DNA of 33,464 nt from a virus. The stretch lies in IMG/VR virus record IMGVR_UViG_3300046009_005836, positions 1-33,464 of that record. One strand, written 5' to 3'. The position numbers and the translations under genes were made by a program. Shown one piece after another: positions 1-7,287 of this stretch. How positions within the stretch are numbered: position 1 is the stretch's first letter; the number at the start of each line of letters is the position of its first letter. The notes beneath the pieces were generated by a model. It searched no databases and had not been told where the DNA came from. It saw nothing but the letters and a program-made list of their open reading frames with translations.

Positions 1-247
1 GAACGCGGTCCCAGACATCAATCTGAACGACCGCTGAACCGCCTAGATCGTCCTTGTTATCGAATGGGTTAATCGTATCTGCCCCGATGGTGATGAACGG
101 GAAAGCCGTCTCTAGCTCGCTGTCAGCCGCCTGGGGGACATCGGTAAAGATCGCCACCAACGGGCTATAATAAGTGCTGAGAAGGCTAGTGACGGCGCTA
201 TCATTGAGCCGTGTGTAGATCGCCTGTTGCAGATCGTCGGATTTCAT
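1..247 (-). CDS. DUF3168 tail-completion-like protein (partial, C-terminus beyond left edge)
   Basis: The visible N-terminal 82 residues begin MKSDDLQQAIYTRL and contain the stretch TAFPFITIG followed by VQIDVWDR. This resembles the DUF3168 family, small proteins encoded next to HK97 gp10-like genes and thought to act at the head-tail junction or tail terminator. The ATG overlaps the stop of the gp10-like gene in an ATGA, which implies translational coupling. The reading frame is open to the window edge, so the C-terminus is missing. The family call rests on motif memory and on the gene order. Confidence 0.8.
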   Translation of the reverse strand, partial: MKSDDLQQAIYTRLNDSAVTSLLSTYYSPLVAIFTDVPQAADSELETAFPFITIGADTINPFDNKDDLGGSAVVQIDVWDRV

Positions 248-702
248 TTTGTGGTTTTCTCCGCCTTGGCCTTGGCCTTCGCAATTGCAACATTAACACG
301 TTTTAGCATCTTTGGGATGGTACGCTCGACAGCGGGAATCCAAGCGGGACGAGGTGCGATTCTAAAAGTGCCAAACTCAAGGTAGTAAGCGTAGTCAAGC
401 CGTGAGCCTATGGCTTTTGAATATTCGCCCCGGTCTTCATTATAGATAGAACTGACAAGCGTACCTGTATCTGTTGCCGGGGCTTGCCCTGGGGCGGATG
501 CGCGGTGAATTTTATCGCGGCCACGAGCATACTCCCGGCCCGTCTTTGGCGGCCCTTGGATAGCACGCTTTACGTCACTCACAGCCTCGATGGCTGCGGC
601 ATTGACGATCAGACCTAACTGCCTCGAAATATCGCCCTGATAGGCCCGGATTGCCTCCTGAACCTCTTTCAAGCCATTGATCTCGACCTTCACGTCCCTC
701 AA
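244..702 (-). CDS. HK97 gp10-like head-tail/tail completion protein
   Basis: This 152-residue protein has the HK97 gp10 signature: ASAPGQAPATDTGTL near residue 70, then YAYYLEFGT and PRPAWIPAV in the C-terminal third. Family members are small virion proteins of the neck or tail-completion complex. The tail end is Lys/Ala rich. The longest frame starts at a TTG (702-700) that overlaps the upstream stop as TTGA. A GTG three codons later is an alternative start. It sits in the usual order: connector, joining protein, gp10, DUF3168. The non-ATG start is the only oddity. Confidence 0.88.
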   Translation of the reverse strand: MRDVKVEINGLKEVQEAIRAYQGDISRQLGLIVNAAAIEAVSDVKRAIQGPPKTGREYARGRDKIHRASAPGQAPATDTGTLVSSIYNEDRGEYSKAIGSRLDYAYYLEFGTFRIAPRPAWIPAVERTIPKMLKRVNVAIAKAKAKAEKTTK

Positions 703-1043
703 GACGCAACTCCACCATCAACGTCGATTTGCAACCACTTGTTGGCAAACTCTAGGTTGTCTATAAACCTGATGTTGTGTATTTTATTCCGAATCTGCAC
801 TCGATCTGTCTCACGCAAGCCGCTGACATAACGCACCACGAGCCTGAGTCGCACCGTAGCCTCCACGCGGTCGGAAGCATAGCGTTCAGACCCGCTTACC
901 GGCACGACATAAGCCCTTGTCGGTGCGCCGCTTACAGTCGCCCAAGCCTGCGTCATGCCGCCAGCACCATCACTTGTGAGAGTCTTGCGCTCGAACGTCA
1001 CTGGTTCTTTGAGCTTGCCGGAATTAAGATCGCAGCACTTCAT
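699..1043 (-). CDS. Head-tail joining protein (SPP1 gp16-like)
   Basis: This 114-residue protein contains EPVTFERKT, then AWATVSGAPTRAYVVPVSGSE and later LVVRYVSGLRETDRVQI. This is the layout of phage head-tail joining (H-T-join) proteins, beta-barrel stoppers that close the portal after packaging. I place the start at the ATG at 1043, which overlaps the upstream stop as ATGA. The frame stays open further upstream, but that extension is Cys/Arg-rich, lies inside the neighbouring gene and looks non-coding. The downstream gp10-like gene overlaps its stop by four bases. Confidence 0.83.
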   Translation of the reverse strand: MKCCDLNSGKLKEPVTFERKTLTSDGAGGMTQAWATVSGAPTRAYVVPVSGSERYASDRVEATVRLRLVVRYVSGLRETDRVQIRNKIHNIRFIDNLEFANKWLQIDVDGGVAS

Positions 1044-1810
1044 CGTGAGTTGAACTCCACAATGTCCATATTGACAGCGACATCGACGGTGCTGGCCGAT
1101 ACGTTGGCAAGGAAGCCGAAGTCGCATAGCGGCGGGAAGTAGAGCGGCGGATCAAAGACCACATCGAACAAGCCGGAACTTTGCGGATACTCGGTGACGA
1201 GAAGCATCGAGGTATATGGCGCGGCCACTTCGAGGATATTCTCCCGCTTGTAGAGGACAATATTTGCCTTCTTGTCGGCATCGCTTGATACGGTGATGTT
1301 TCTCAATGCCGCGCTGCGGTCACGGGGAGTGGTGTAGACGGCCATTTCGGTCTTGCCTCGACCCAGTGCGCCATCTGTGATCGTCGCCCAGTCTTGGCCT
1401 CCTGTGGCGTTCTCAATGATAATTGTTCCTGCGTGCGATCCATCCGTCTGTGTTGCATAGGTTCCAGACTTGGACACATAGGAATCAAACAGCCGGATGA
1501 ATGACTTCGACGTTGCTGCGCTTGCAGAAGCCCCCGCCGTTTCCAGTGCCTCGGTGGTGTAGTCACCAAATTGATCGATGCCGATAAGCGTAACCTCCCG
1601 CGCACCGGAACCGTTGGCGGTGTCGTTGGCGTTGCCGCCAGCCTTGATGCGGAGATGAACGGGAGCATTGGCTTGCGGCGTACGGTAAAAGCCAGACCTC
1701 GACACAGGCGTGAAATTCGAGCCGATAGATGTGTTGCGGCCAAACTTGTTAAATGACCGACAGCCGGGAGCGAGGCCACGCGCAATGTCAAGGCTGGATG
1801 GGAAGGTCAT
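1040..1810 (-). CDS. Virion structural protein of the GSGAREVT type
   Basis: The 256-residue protein has an N-terminal FGRNTSIGSNF segment, a central run NANDTANGSGAREVTLIGID, and a C-terminal beta-rich part with VYTTPRDRSAALRN. I recall this pattern (substance abuse of Gly/Ala/Thr, GTGAR-V-GLD core) from virion structural proteins of many marine podo- and siphoviruses, where the exact role is unclear. There it is often near neck or fibre genes. Here it lies between the connector and the joining protein, with four-base ATGA overlaps on both sides, so it is probably a neck or head-surface protein. No transmembrane segment or enzyme motif is visible. Confidence 0.68.
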   Translation of the reverse strand: MTFPSSLDIARGLAPGCRSFNKFGRNTSIGSNFTPVSRSGFYRTPQANAPVHLRIKAGGNANDTANGSGAREVTLIGIDQFGDYTTEALETAGASASAATSKSFIRLFDSYVSKSGTYATQTDGSHAGTIIIENATGGQDWATITDGALGRGKTEMAVYTTPRDRSAALRNITVSSDADKKANIVLYKRENILEVAAPYTSMLLVTEYPQSSGLFDVVFDPPLYFPPLCDFGFLANVSASTVDVAVNMDIVEFNSR

Positions 1811-2484
1811 ATCCGAGCCACCTTGAATTGCGCCATGATGGATTCAGCGCCAGAATCAACATAGGCTTGTGACGGATCGCAATCGTCGCCGCGATGGGCG
1901 TAGAGGAACGCTGCGAGTTGCTTCACAGCCCGCTTCATGGTCGATGGAACAGACGCTGCATTAGCATATCCAGCCACATATACGATCTCAATGGCATTAT
2001 TAGAACGCAATGCAACCGGCCAAGTCTGGCCGCGCTTCAGTGTAAGCCTTCCAGGCGTGCGGTATGTATCGACATCAAACACATTTGCAGTCGTGATCGA
2101 AGTTGAGTTGCTATCCTCGTCATAAGTAGTGATCGAAGTGATAGACACCAAAGGCCATCGTGGCAGCATGACCGATTGCAACATATTGCTGCGATACAAA
2201 TCATTGATAGACATCTCTCGCACACCGTCCCACCACGCCTCACCACCAGCGGGCCATTGATCGAGTGCAAGCCGCCACGTCTGTGAGATAAAGGCTAGAT
2301 TAATTTGATCCTCTATTAATCTGCGAGCCTCCATAATCTGATCTGCTATAATAGAATCTTCAGAATTATCATCAATTCGCAAATATTGCTTCACATCCAT
2401 AAGTGAAACTGGTTCACTTTCTGGATTTGTTACAATTTTTGATCCGCGATCTTGGTATAGATTAATCGTAGAGCGCAATGACAT
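1807..2484 (-). CDS. Head-tail connector protein (phiE125 gp8 / HK97 gp6-like)
   Basis: This 225-residue protein carries EPVSLMDVKQYLRID near residues 24-38 and then ADQIMEARRLIEDQ and SQTWRLALDQWP. These are hallmark segments of the phiE125 gp8 family of connector or adaptor proteins that bind below the portal ring. The C-terminal part (VPSTMKRAVKQLAAFLYAHR) is the usual helical end. The start ATG shares one base with the previous stop (TGATG). Base composition turns AT-rich over its N-terminal third, at the junction with the fibre-like block upstream. Confidence 0.88.
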   Translation of the reverse strand: MSLRSTINLYQDRGSKIVTNPESEPVSLMDVKQYLRIDDNSEDSIIADQIMEARRLIEDQINLAFISQTWRLALDQWPAGGEAWWDGVREMSINDLYRSNMLQSVMLPRWPLVSITSITTYDEDSNSTSITTANVFDVDTYRTPGRLTLKRGQTWPVALRSNNAIEIVYVAGYANAASVPSTMKRAVKQLAAFLYAHRGDDCDPSQAYVDSGAESIMAQFKVARI

Positions 2485-2813
2485 CAGTTTATCTCACTCT
2501 CAATCGAAACAATTATTTTCTCATCGTTTGGAAATGTTTCTATTGAATTATCAAGAAATGTAACCTCAAACTCGCAAGAATAGATACCAATTTTCTGAGT
2601 ATCTGCTGCTTGCCAATTGTATCTTACAATTCCACCAACGCCATTGATTATGGTCGCTGCCTGATCAATAACAAGATTATTGTTTGTCATATTTTTCATA
2701 TGAAAACGAACTGAAGCATTGGTAATATTAATAGCAGTTCCATTAATATTTGTTAACGTAGCCTCTATTGAAGGGCTTGTATCATTCTGCTTGATTACGA
2801 ACGTTGCCATCAT
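2484..2813 (-). CDS. BppU N-terminal-like (Ig-like) structural protein
   Basis: This 109-residue beta-rich protein has the pattern KQNDTSPSIEATLTNINGTA, then VRYNWQAADT, then GIYSCEFEVTF and TFPNDEK. That matches the N-terminal domain of BppU baseplate upper proteins (DUF2479-like), a small Ig-like fold used by many phages in receptor-binding or decoration proteins. The whole protein equals one such domain. Two consecutive ATGs overlap the repeat-protein stop (ATGATG), so the start is uncertain by one codon. The gene is AT-rich compared with its connector neighbours. Confidence 0.72.
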   Translation of the reverse strand: MMATFVIKQNDTSPSIEATLTNINGTAINITNASVRFHMKNMTNNNLVIDQAATIINGVGGIVRYNWQAADTQKIGIYSCEFEVTFLDNSIETFPNDEKIIVSIESEIN

Positions 2814-3865
2814 GCAACCCTTCTAGAGCTGTTGTTAATAGAAGATTTTCTAGAACTATTTCCAATCAATACATTATTTGCCCCAGTATTGATATTAGCA
2901 TTATTGTTTGACAAATTCCAATGCGCATATCTTCCCGTTCCAGAATTTATGCCGATTATTGGAATAATCCCTAAAATTGTTATTGTTGAAAATGGACTTT
3001 TTACAGATTTTCCAGAACTGATTTTGGGAATCAGAGTTGAAATTGTTAGAGAAGATGTTGGACTCAATATTGATTTGCCCGAAAAAACATTCGGAGCAAA
3101 ACTATTTATTGCTATAATTGCATTGGGAATATTTCGACTTTTCCCAGATGCTACTACTGGAGTCAGAACGGAAATATTAATATTTGCAGACGGAACACTT
3201 ATAAATTTACCAGAGCTGAAACTTGGAGGTAAACCTTCAATATTAATATTCGCAGTTTCAAGATTAATTGTTACTCCAGTTCTAATTACTGGAGCATTGC
3301 CATCAATTGCAATTTGAGCGTTGGGTACAAGAATTTCTGTTGATGTGAAAAATGATGGAGCGTGAGCATAAAAATCAATTTGTCCAACAGGAACAGGAAT
3401 TGATTTCCCTGCATAAATGCTTGGATCATTAACTGAAATTGCAATTGATGCAGATGGTGATGATACTATAACGCCAATCGAAATGATTGGTGCAAATGAT
3501 GAAACTGCAATAATTGAATTTGGAGCAAATATTGATTTGCCTGATGATACACCAGGAGCAATTGCTGCAATTTCAATATTAGATATTGGAACAGAAAGAC
3601 TTTTTCCAGCTGATATAGATGGATTATTAGTTGTGATTGCGATTGATGCATCTGGAGAAAATATTGATTTTCCAGAAGATATAGACGGAGCAATTTCCGT
3701 AAGAGTGATTAAAGCACTTGGAACCGATACAGATTTTCCAGAAAAAATTGCTGGATCTATTACCGCAACGGCAATAGAAGAATTTGGAACAAATATATTT
3801 ATTGCAGAAACTAACGGACCATCATCTGCAAGAGGTAGTTTTGCAAGTGCATTAAAGCCGAGCAT
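2810..3865 (-). CDS. Tandem 22-residue repeat structural protein
   Basis: I do not recognise a named family. The 351-residue protein has a 21-residue leader, 13 consecutive repeats (residues about 22-309) and a 42-residue Asn/Ser-rich tail. The repeat consensus is hydrophobic-x-x-P-x-x-x-I-x-I-x-x-x-x-P-x-I-x-SGKS. The first unit is 24 residues and the other twelve are 22. Two alternating beta-like segments per repeat suggest a solenoid or stacked beta fibre. The start ATG is preceded by AAGGA at a spacing of six. It sits between a BppU-like protein and a tail-fibre-associated protein, so a virion fibre or decoration role is likely but inferred. Confidence 0.8.
   Translation of the reverse strand: MLGFNALAKLPLADDGPLVSAINIFVPNSSIAVAVIDPAIFSGKSVSVPSALITLTEIAPSISSGKSIFSPDASIAITTNNPSISAGKSLSVPISNIEIAAIAPGVSSGKSIFAPNSIIAVSSFAPIISIGVIVSSPSASIAISVNDPSIYAGKSIPVPVGQIDFYAHAPSFFTSTEILVPNAQIAIDGNAPVIRTGVTINLETANINIEGLPPSFSSGKFISVPSANINISVLTPVVASGKSRNIPNAIIAINSFAPNVFSGKSILSPTSSLTISTLIPKISSGKSVKSPFSTITILGIIPIIGINSGTGRYAHWNLSNNNANINTGANNVLIGNSSRKSSINNSSRRVA
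2939..3802 (-). repeat. 13 degenerate 66-bp coding repeats
   Basis: This is the coding region of the 22-residue repeats. The units are strictly in phase (66 bp, first unit 72 bp) and diverged at DNA level, with the most constant element coding for SGKS. Three units have lost SGKS (endings IGVI, TSTE and RTGVT). This is protein-level repetition inside an open frame, not a CRISPR or intergenic array. Confidence 0.85.
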
Positions 3866-3874
3866 CGCTGTTCC

Positions 3875-4285
3875 TTAAAGATGCGCTGCTGCAATAAAGA
3901 ACTGGTCAATCTGCTCTTCAGTAAGATTTAGGTTCTTTGCAAGTTGAAGCAGTAGTGGATCGTCTCTACGAAACTCTAGTGCGTACTCCCAAGTAATCTT
4001 AGTAGCTTCATCTTGACTAGCAATCATGTTTTCAACATCAGACAAAAGCCCCTGTTGAAGAAGAAGTAGCCTACACTGACGAGGTGTAATAGAATAAGGT
4101 GGAATAGTTGCCGGATCTGGTGCTCTAATTATCCAGTTATCTCCGTCTAGCCCTTCAAAATAATCCCCTGTTTCTCTAATAACAGGATGCCAAGAAACTT
4201 TCTTATGGGGTATATCTACCGGCTTACTATTGTAAGAACGGGTTTCCTGAAACACATTATTGATTAACAGTGCATATTCGTTCAT
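3875..4285 (-). CDS. Tail-fibre-associated protein with PRQ-type C-terminal domain
   Basis: The 136-residue protein has an N-terminal half ending GDNWIIRAPDP and a C-terminal half ITPRQCRLLLLQQG, then ITWEYALEFRRDDPLLLQLAKNL. The C-terminal module (T-P-R-Q-x-R-L-x-L-x-x-x-G-L, E-Y-A-x-E-x-R-R-D) is common in small phage proteins encoded beside fibre genes, in chaperone-like or fibre-end positions. It ends just before the repeat-protein ribosome site. Exact function is not known to me, and fibre assembly is the best guess. Confidence 0.65.
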   Translation of the reverse strand: MNEYALLINNVFQETRSYNSKPVDIPHKKVSWHPVIRETGDYFEGLDGDNWIIRAPDPATIPPYSITPRQCRLLLLQQGLLSDVENMIASQDEATKITWEYALEFRRDDPLLLQLAKNLNLTEEQIDQFFIAAAHL

Positions 4286-4297
4286 TTAATTGTACCT

Positions 4298-5014
4298 TTA
4301 TGGATTAGCATACGCTGATGTTGGAGGAGTAAAGTTTGAAGTGTATCCTGCTGTACCTTTTATAATTCTCAATTCATCAAGATATCCGTTTAAAGGTACG
4401 TTACCAAGGTTAAATCCTGAAGCACCTATTATAAAATAATTTCCTGAATCATTTTGTCTAAAACTAGTATTATCTGTAACAGAAGTATCTAACGTACCAT
4501 CAATAAACAATCTTAATGTAGTTCCTTCTCTAGAAACGGCAATATGATACCACTGTGATGCGTTTATAGTACCTACACTTTGCAAAAGATTTGTATTGTT
4601 ATTTGCAATAGTAACAATATTAGTGTTTTCAATTCTTATTCCTATACCGTTTACAAAACCAGCACCATATCTTGTATCTAAAATATAGTGTCTTGTGCCA
4701 GTAGCATTACGGTATACCCAAAAATCAATTGTAAAATCCCCTGTACCAAAATCTAAAACACGATTATTATTATATGCTACTTCTAATCTAGCTCCTCCCC
4801 CCGGTGTAATTGAAAAAGATGATCCTCCAAATTTAGATTGAGTTGTACTTATCTGAGCTGACACAAAAGCAGTAGCAGTAAGGTTATATTTACTGTTATC
4901 AGTAAATGTTGTACTACCGTTAGAACCATCAAAATGAAATAATGAAGTAATATTATTCCAATAAAGGTCTTCCGCTGTAATACCAAAACCAGATAACTGA
5001 GTTACTGCTAACAT
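4298..5014 (-). CDS. LamG/concanavalin-like lectin domain protein
   Basis: This 238-residue protein is essentially one jellyroll domain of the LamG/laminin-G-3 kind. Diagnostic pieces are SLFHFDGSNGSTTFTDNS, FGGSSFS, FGTGDFTIDFWVY, QWYHIAVSREGTTLRLFIDG and YLDELRIIKGTAGYT. Such domains bind glycans and occur on phage surface proteins, where they may help adsorption or surface attachment. It has no signal peptide. It is AT-rich and placed between fibre-like genes in the head module, so it may decorate the capsid instead of the tail. Confidence 0.88.
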   Translation of the reverse strand: MLAVTQLSGFGITAEDLYWNNITSLFHFDGSNGSTTFTDNSKYNLTATAFVSAQISTTQSKFGGSSFSITPGGGARLEVAYNNNRVLDFGTGDFTIDFWVYRNATGTRHYILDTRYGAGFVNGIGIRIENTNIVTIANNNTNLLQSVGTINASQWYHIAVSREGTTLRLFIDGTLDTSVTDNTSFRQNDSGNYFIIGASGFNLGNVPLNGYLDELRIIKGTAGYTSNFTPPTSAYANP

Positions 5015-5017
5015 TAG

Positions 5018-6064
5018 TTAATTGTCCCTAGCAGCATTAGTTGTGTAATGAATCTTTACTCCATGCAACCTTGCATCTATTGCTAGAGTATCTGAAGCAT
5101 TTGCAGGATCTCTTTTTACTTGAAAAATAACATACTCTTCATTACCTGGAGTTCCAGCAACTGTCAGTGCAGAAGACTCAGCAGTAACGTAAATATCGTT
5201 TGTTGTACCACCAGTATCGGTTACAGTTACAGCAGTTCCAAAAGCAGTATCGGCTGCATCATCATCTGCAAAAGCAACAGCTTGTATTTCCCAAGCTACA
5301 CCGAAGTTAGTTGTCGTACTAGCATGACTCCAGATAAACTGGCAGATTAGTGTCCCTTCATCCCAACTCTTCGGCATTTGAATAGCAAACTGAGCAAACT
5401 CCTGAGTTGTCGTATCAAAGTCGAATGTTTTAAGCATGACTTTGTTAGTACTAGTTTCTACTGTACCACCCTGTGGGCCATTTGTTGTTCTCGGATACAT
5501 TGCAACAGCAGGAACCCAGATAGTCTGCTGTCCGACAAGTTCGAGTGTAGTCCTCTGTGCAGCAGCATCGGCATCGGCAACAAGAGTACGACCAGCAGCA
5601 GTGAATGTAGCAAGAGCTGCAGTTCCAGAACCTGTAAAATATGGCAAGCGGTCGGCTGCGGATGTTAGACTCGCAATCGCTGCAAGTTCTGCGTCATATG
5701 CTTGGACGTTTGTACCGATAACAAGTCCAAGATTTGTCCTTGCTGTCGATGCATTTACAGCATCAAGATTTGCAATTGCACTTGCCGGTGCAGTTATAAA
5801 TACTTCGGAAGAACCGGAAAGATTAAGCAATGATCCAGTTGAACTTTGAACAAGTGTTCTGGAAAGTGTTGTGCCGGAAGATGTATATGTTCCGGTTCCG
5901 ATTTCCCATGCAGTTCCATTTTCAATCGTGTAATGAACAACTGTTCCGTTTGTTACTCCTGCACTATCAAAAGTTTGATAACCAGAAACGGCAGAACCAA
6001 GCGTAATTGTGCCTGTTCCTGCCGTAGCAGTTGTCATTTTTGCACGATTGAAAACGTCAGGCAT
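5018..6064 (-). CDS. Fibre-like structural protein
   Basis: The 348-residue protein starts [18 protein letters not shown], followed by [17 protein letters not shown] and VFITAPAS, a module repeated in fibre-like proteins of many marine and alphaproteobacterial phages. The middle ([30 protein letters not shown]) is the linker typical of long phage fibres. The C-terminal domain ([39 protein letters not shown]) is a beta-rich domain I have seen in similar proteins. Together they indicate a trimeric-fibre-type virion protein. The receptor is unknown. Confidence 0.72.
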   Translation of the reverse strand: MPDVFNRAKMTTATAGTGTITLGSAVSGYQTFDSAGVTNGTVVHYTIENGTAWEIGTGTYTSSGTTLSRTLVQSSTGSLLNLSGSSEVFITAPASAIANLDAVNASTARTNLGLVIGTNVQAYDAELAAIASLTSAADRLPYFTGSGTAALATFTAAGRTLVADADAAAQRTTLELVGQQTIWVPAVAMYPRTTNGPQGGTVETSTNKVMLKTFDFDTTTQEFAQFAIQMPKSWDEGTLICQFIWSHASTTTNFGVAWEIQAVAFADDDAADTAFGTAVTVTDTGGTTNDIYVTAESSALTVAGTPGNEEYVIFQVKRDPANASDTLAIDARLHGVKIHYTTNAARDN

Positions 6065-6076
6065 GATTCACCGAAT

Positions 6077-6508
6077 TTATGCTACAGTGAAAGAGAAAAT
6101 ACCATTTGCATTCCAGATGATCTTGAAATCTGTTCCGTCTCCGGCAGATTGAGATCCATCAAAATTAATAAATGCAATTGGTGGATCATTTGCATCTGTA
6201 TCATTATAAATTACAGCATAAGATGCCGTAATCGAACCGCCTGATGCTGTCCAAGTCAAATCATCTGCGTCGAATTTTGCATCATTAGTTGTCACAGTTG
6301 TAACAGCAACGTTTGCTAATGCTTGGCCTCCAGCAGTATAACCAGTTCCGGTTGATGCTTCCGTTCCAGTGATACCGGCAAGAGTTGTGTTCGTTGCATC
6401 AAATGTTGCGCTAGAATACAGCTTCACCTTATAAGTATCGCCATGAGCATTTGAGCCTTCTGCGAATAGTTTTGCTGTATGATTGTAAAGAGAAATGGTG
6501 ACGGCCAT
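6077..6508 (-). CDS. Conserved phage structural protein, function unknown
   Basis: The 143-residue protein begins MAVTISLYNHTAKLF and continues KVKLYSSATFDATNTTL, GTGYTAGGQALANV and LTWTASGGSITASYAVIYND. This combination is familiar from conserved proteins encoded beside capsid and fibre genes in diverse tailed phages. It is small, Thr/Ala/Gly-rich and without membrane segments, which fits a virion component. Its stop overlaps nothing, and its start shares a base with the stop of the preceding gene (TGATG), so the two are probably translated together. No specific role can be assigned. Confidence 0.62.
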   Translation of the reverse strand: MAVTISLYNHTAKLFAEGSNAHGDTYKVKLYSSATFDATNTTLAGITGTEASTGTGYTAGGQALANVAVTTVTTNDAKFDADDLTWTASGGSITASYAVIYNDTDANDPPIAFINFDGSQSAGDGTDFKIIWNANGIFSFTVA

Positions 6509-6738
6509 CAGATCTTATCCTTCGTTGAATTTTCGCTTGATTTTGAGCGCCTTGATTTGGATTCAACCGCTATTTGGACTTTTTTTTCAAGTGGTGCAAT
6601 ATCAGAGATTTCGATTGCTGCGTTATTGGCAAGTGCAATTTCAGCAGTTTTGCCAGTAACCTGATCGCCCATCTTGAAATGAAAAACAGTGTGACCTTCC
6701 GGAGCGATTGAAAAATCTCTCGTCAGAAGTGCTTTCAT
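6508..6738 (-). CDS. Small protein following the capsid genes, unknown function
   Basis: The 76-residue protein starts MKALLTRDFSIAPEGHTV and has a beta-rich N-terminal half (VFHFKMGDQVTGKTAEIAL). Its C-terminus is basic and Ser/Lys-rich (SKSRRSKSSENSTKDK). The start has a good ribosome site, GGAG at suitable spacing. Short proteins with this N-terminus occur after major capsid genes in related phages, and I do not know their function. A GC-rich hairpin lies just upstream (6758-6779). Confidence 0.6.
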   Translation of the reverse strand: MKALLTRDFSIAPEGHTVFHFKMGDQVTGKTAEIALANNAAIEISDIAPLEKKVQIAVESKSRRSKSSENSTKDKI

Positions 6739-6757
6739 TTTTATCTCCTGGATAATT

Positions 6758-6779
6758 GGGGCGGACAGAAGCCCGCCCC
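6758..6779 (-). other. GC-rich intercistronic hairpin after the 147-residue gene
   Basis: Arms GGGGCGG (6758-6764) and CCGCCCC (6773-6779) pair perfectly around an eight-base loop. No T-run follows on the minus strand, so it is a weak terminator candidate. A stability or attenuation hairpin is more likely. Its arms resemble those of the hairpin at 7257-7282. Confidence 0.55.
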
Positions 6780-6786
6780 TATCCTG

Positions 6787-7230
6787 TTACGTAGCAGCGA
6801 CGTTGCTGCCGACAAGCGTAGTCTTGGCGCGATGCGGCTTGTTGAGAATCGCATAGACCTTGACGGTTGCGTCGGTAGCAGTGGTGCCAACGCCGTTCAT
6901 ACGAACGTAACGCTTGCTGCCCTTGTAGCCGATGCCGCCGATCAGCTTGTTGTCATCGGTGTCCACCGTGACAGACAGAGCAATCGTGCCATCGACCGAA
7001 TCAGCAGCCACGATAGCCGCAGCCGAAGCGGCGGCGGTGTCGTCGGCGTGCTGCGCCGTGAAGGTGAAGCCAGCGGCAGCACCAGCATCCGTTACCGTGT
7101 CGGTGGCAAGGATCAGCGTAACGGCATCAAAGCCACGGGTGTCAACCCAAGAAGTGGCCCCCGGCGTGGTGCCGGAAAGCGTCACAGTACCAAGCAGGAC
7201 AACCTGCTTATTGGAAATCATATCGCGCAT
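6787..7230 (-). CDS. Putative capsid-associated (decoration-like) protein
   Basis: The 147-residue protein reads ISNKQVVLLGTVTLSGTTPG, then WVDTRGFDAVTLILAT, VTDAGAAAGFTFTAQHADD and TDDNKLIGGIGYKGSKRYVR. It is a compact beta-rich protein of a family regularly encoded directly after HK97-type major capsid genes in marine phages. A capsid decoration or head-surface role is plausible but inferred from position. The start at 7230 has a GAGGAG ribosome site eight bases upstream. It is flanked on both sides by GC-rich hairpins, which suggests that its mRNA level is set separately from its neighbours. Confidence 0.65.
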   Translation of the reverse strand: MRDMISNKQVVLLGTVTLSGTTPGATSWVDTRGFDAVTLILATDTVTDAGAAAGFTFTAQHADDTAAASAAAIVAADSVDGTIALSVTVDTDDNKLIGGIGYKGSKRYVRMNGVGTTATDATVKVYAILNKPHRAKTTLVGSNVAAT

Positions 7231-7256
7231 TCTAGGAACTCCTCTCAGCGCAAGTG

Positions 7257-7282
7257 ATGGGGCGGCGTTATTGCCGCCCCAT
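7257..7282 (-). other. Perfect 10-bp hairpin just after the capsid gene stop
   Basis: Arms ATGGGGCGGC (7257-7266) and GCCGCCCCAT (7273-7282) are perfectly complementary around a six-base loop. It starts five bases after the capsid stop codon on the minus strand. No T-tract follows, so a 3'-end-protecting or attenuating role in the late mRNA is more likely than full termination. Confidence 0.62.
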
Positions 7283-7287
7283 TATTG

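Noticed and set aside
2939-3802. CRISPR array
   Set aside because: The repeat is coding, 66 bp in phase and diverged, with no spacer-repeat pattern and no cas operon. The Cas4-like nuclease alone does not imply CRISPR.
2832-3878. Two long plus-strand frames (161 and 153 codons) opposite the repeat protein
   Set aside because: They are antisense shadows of the repeated minus-strand gene. Its regular 66-bp unit keeps the opposite frame open, and there is no ribosome site.
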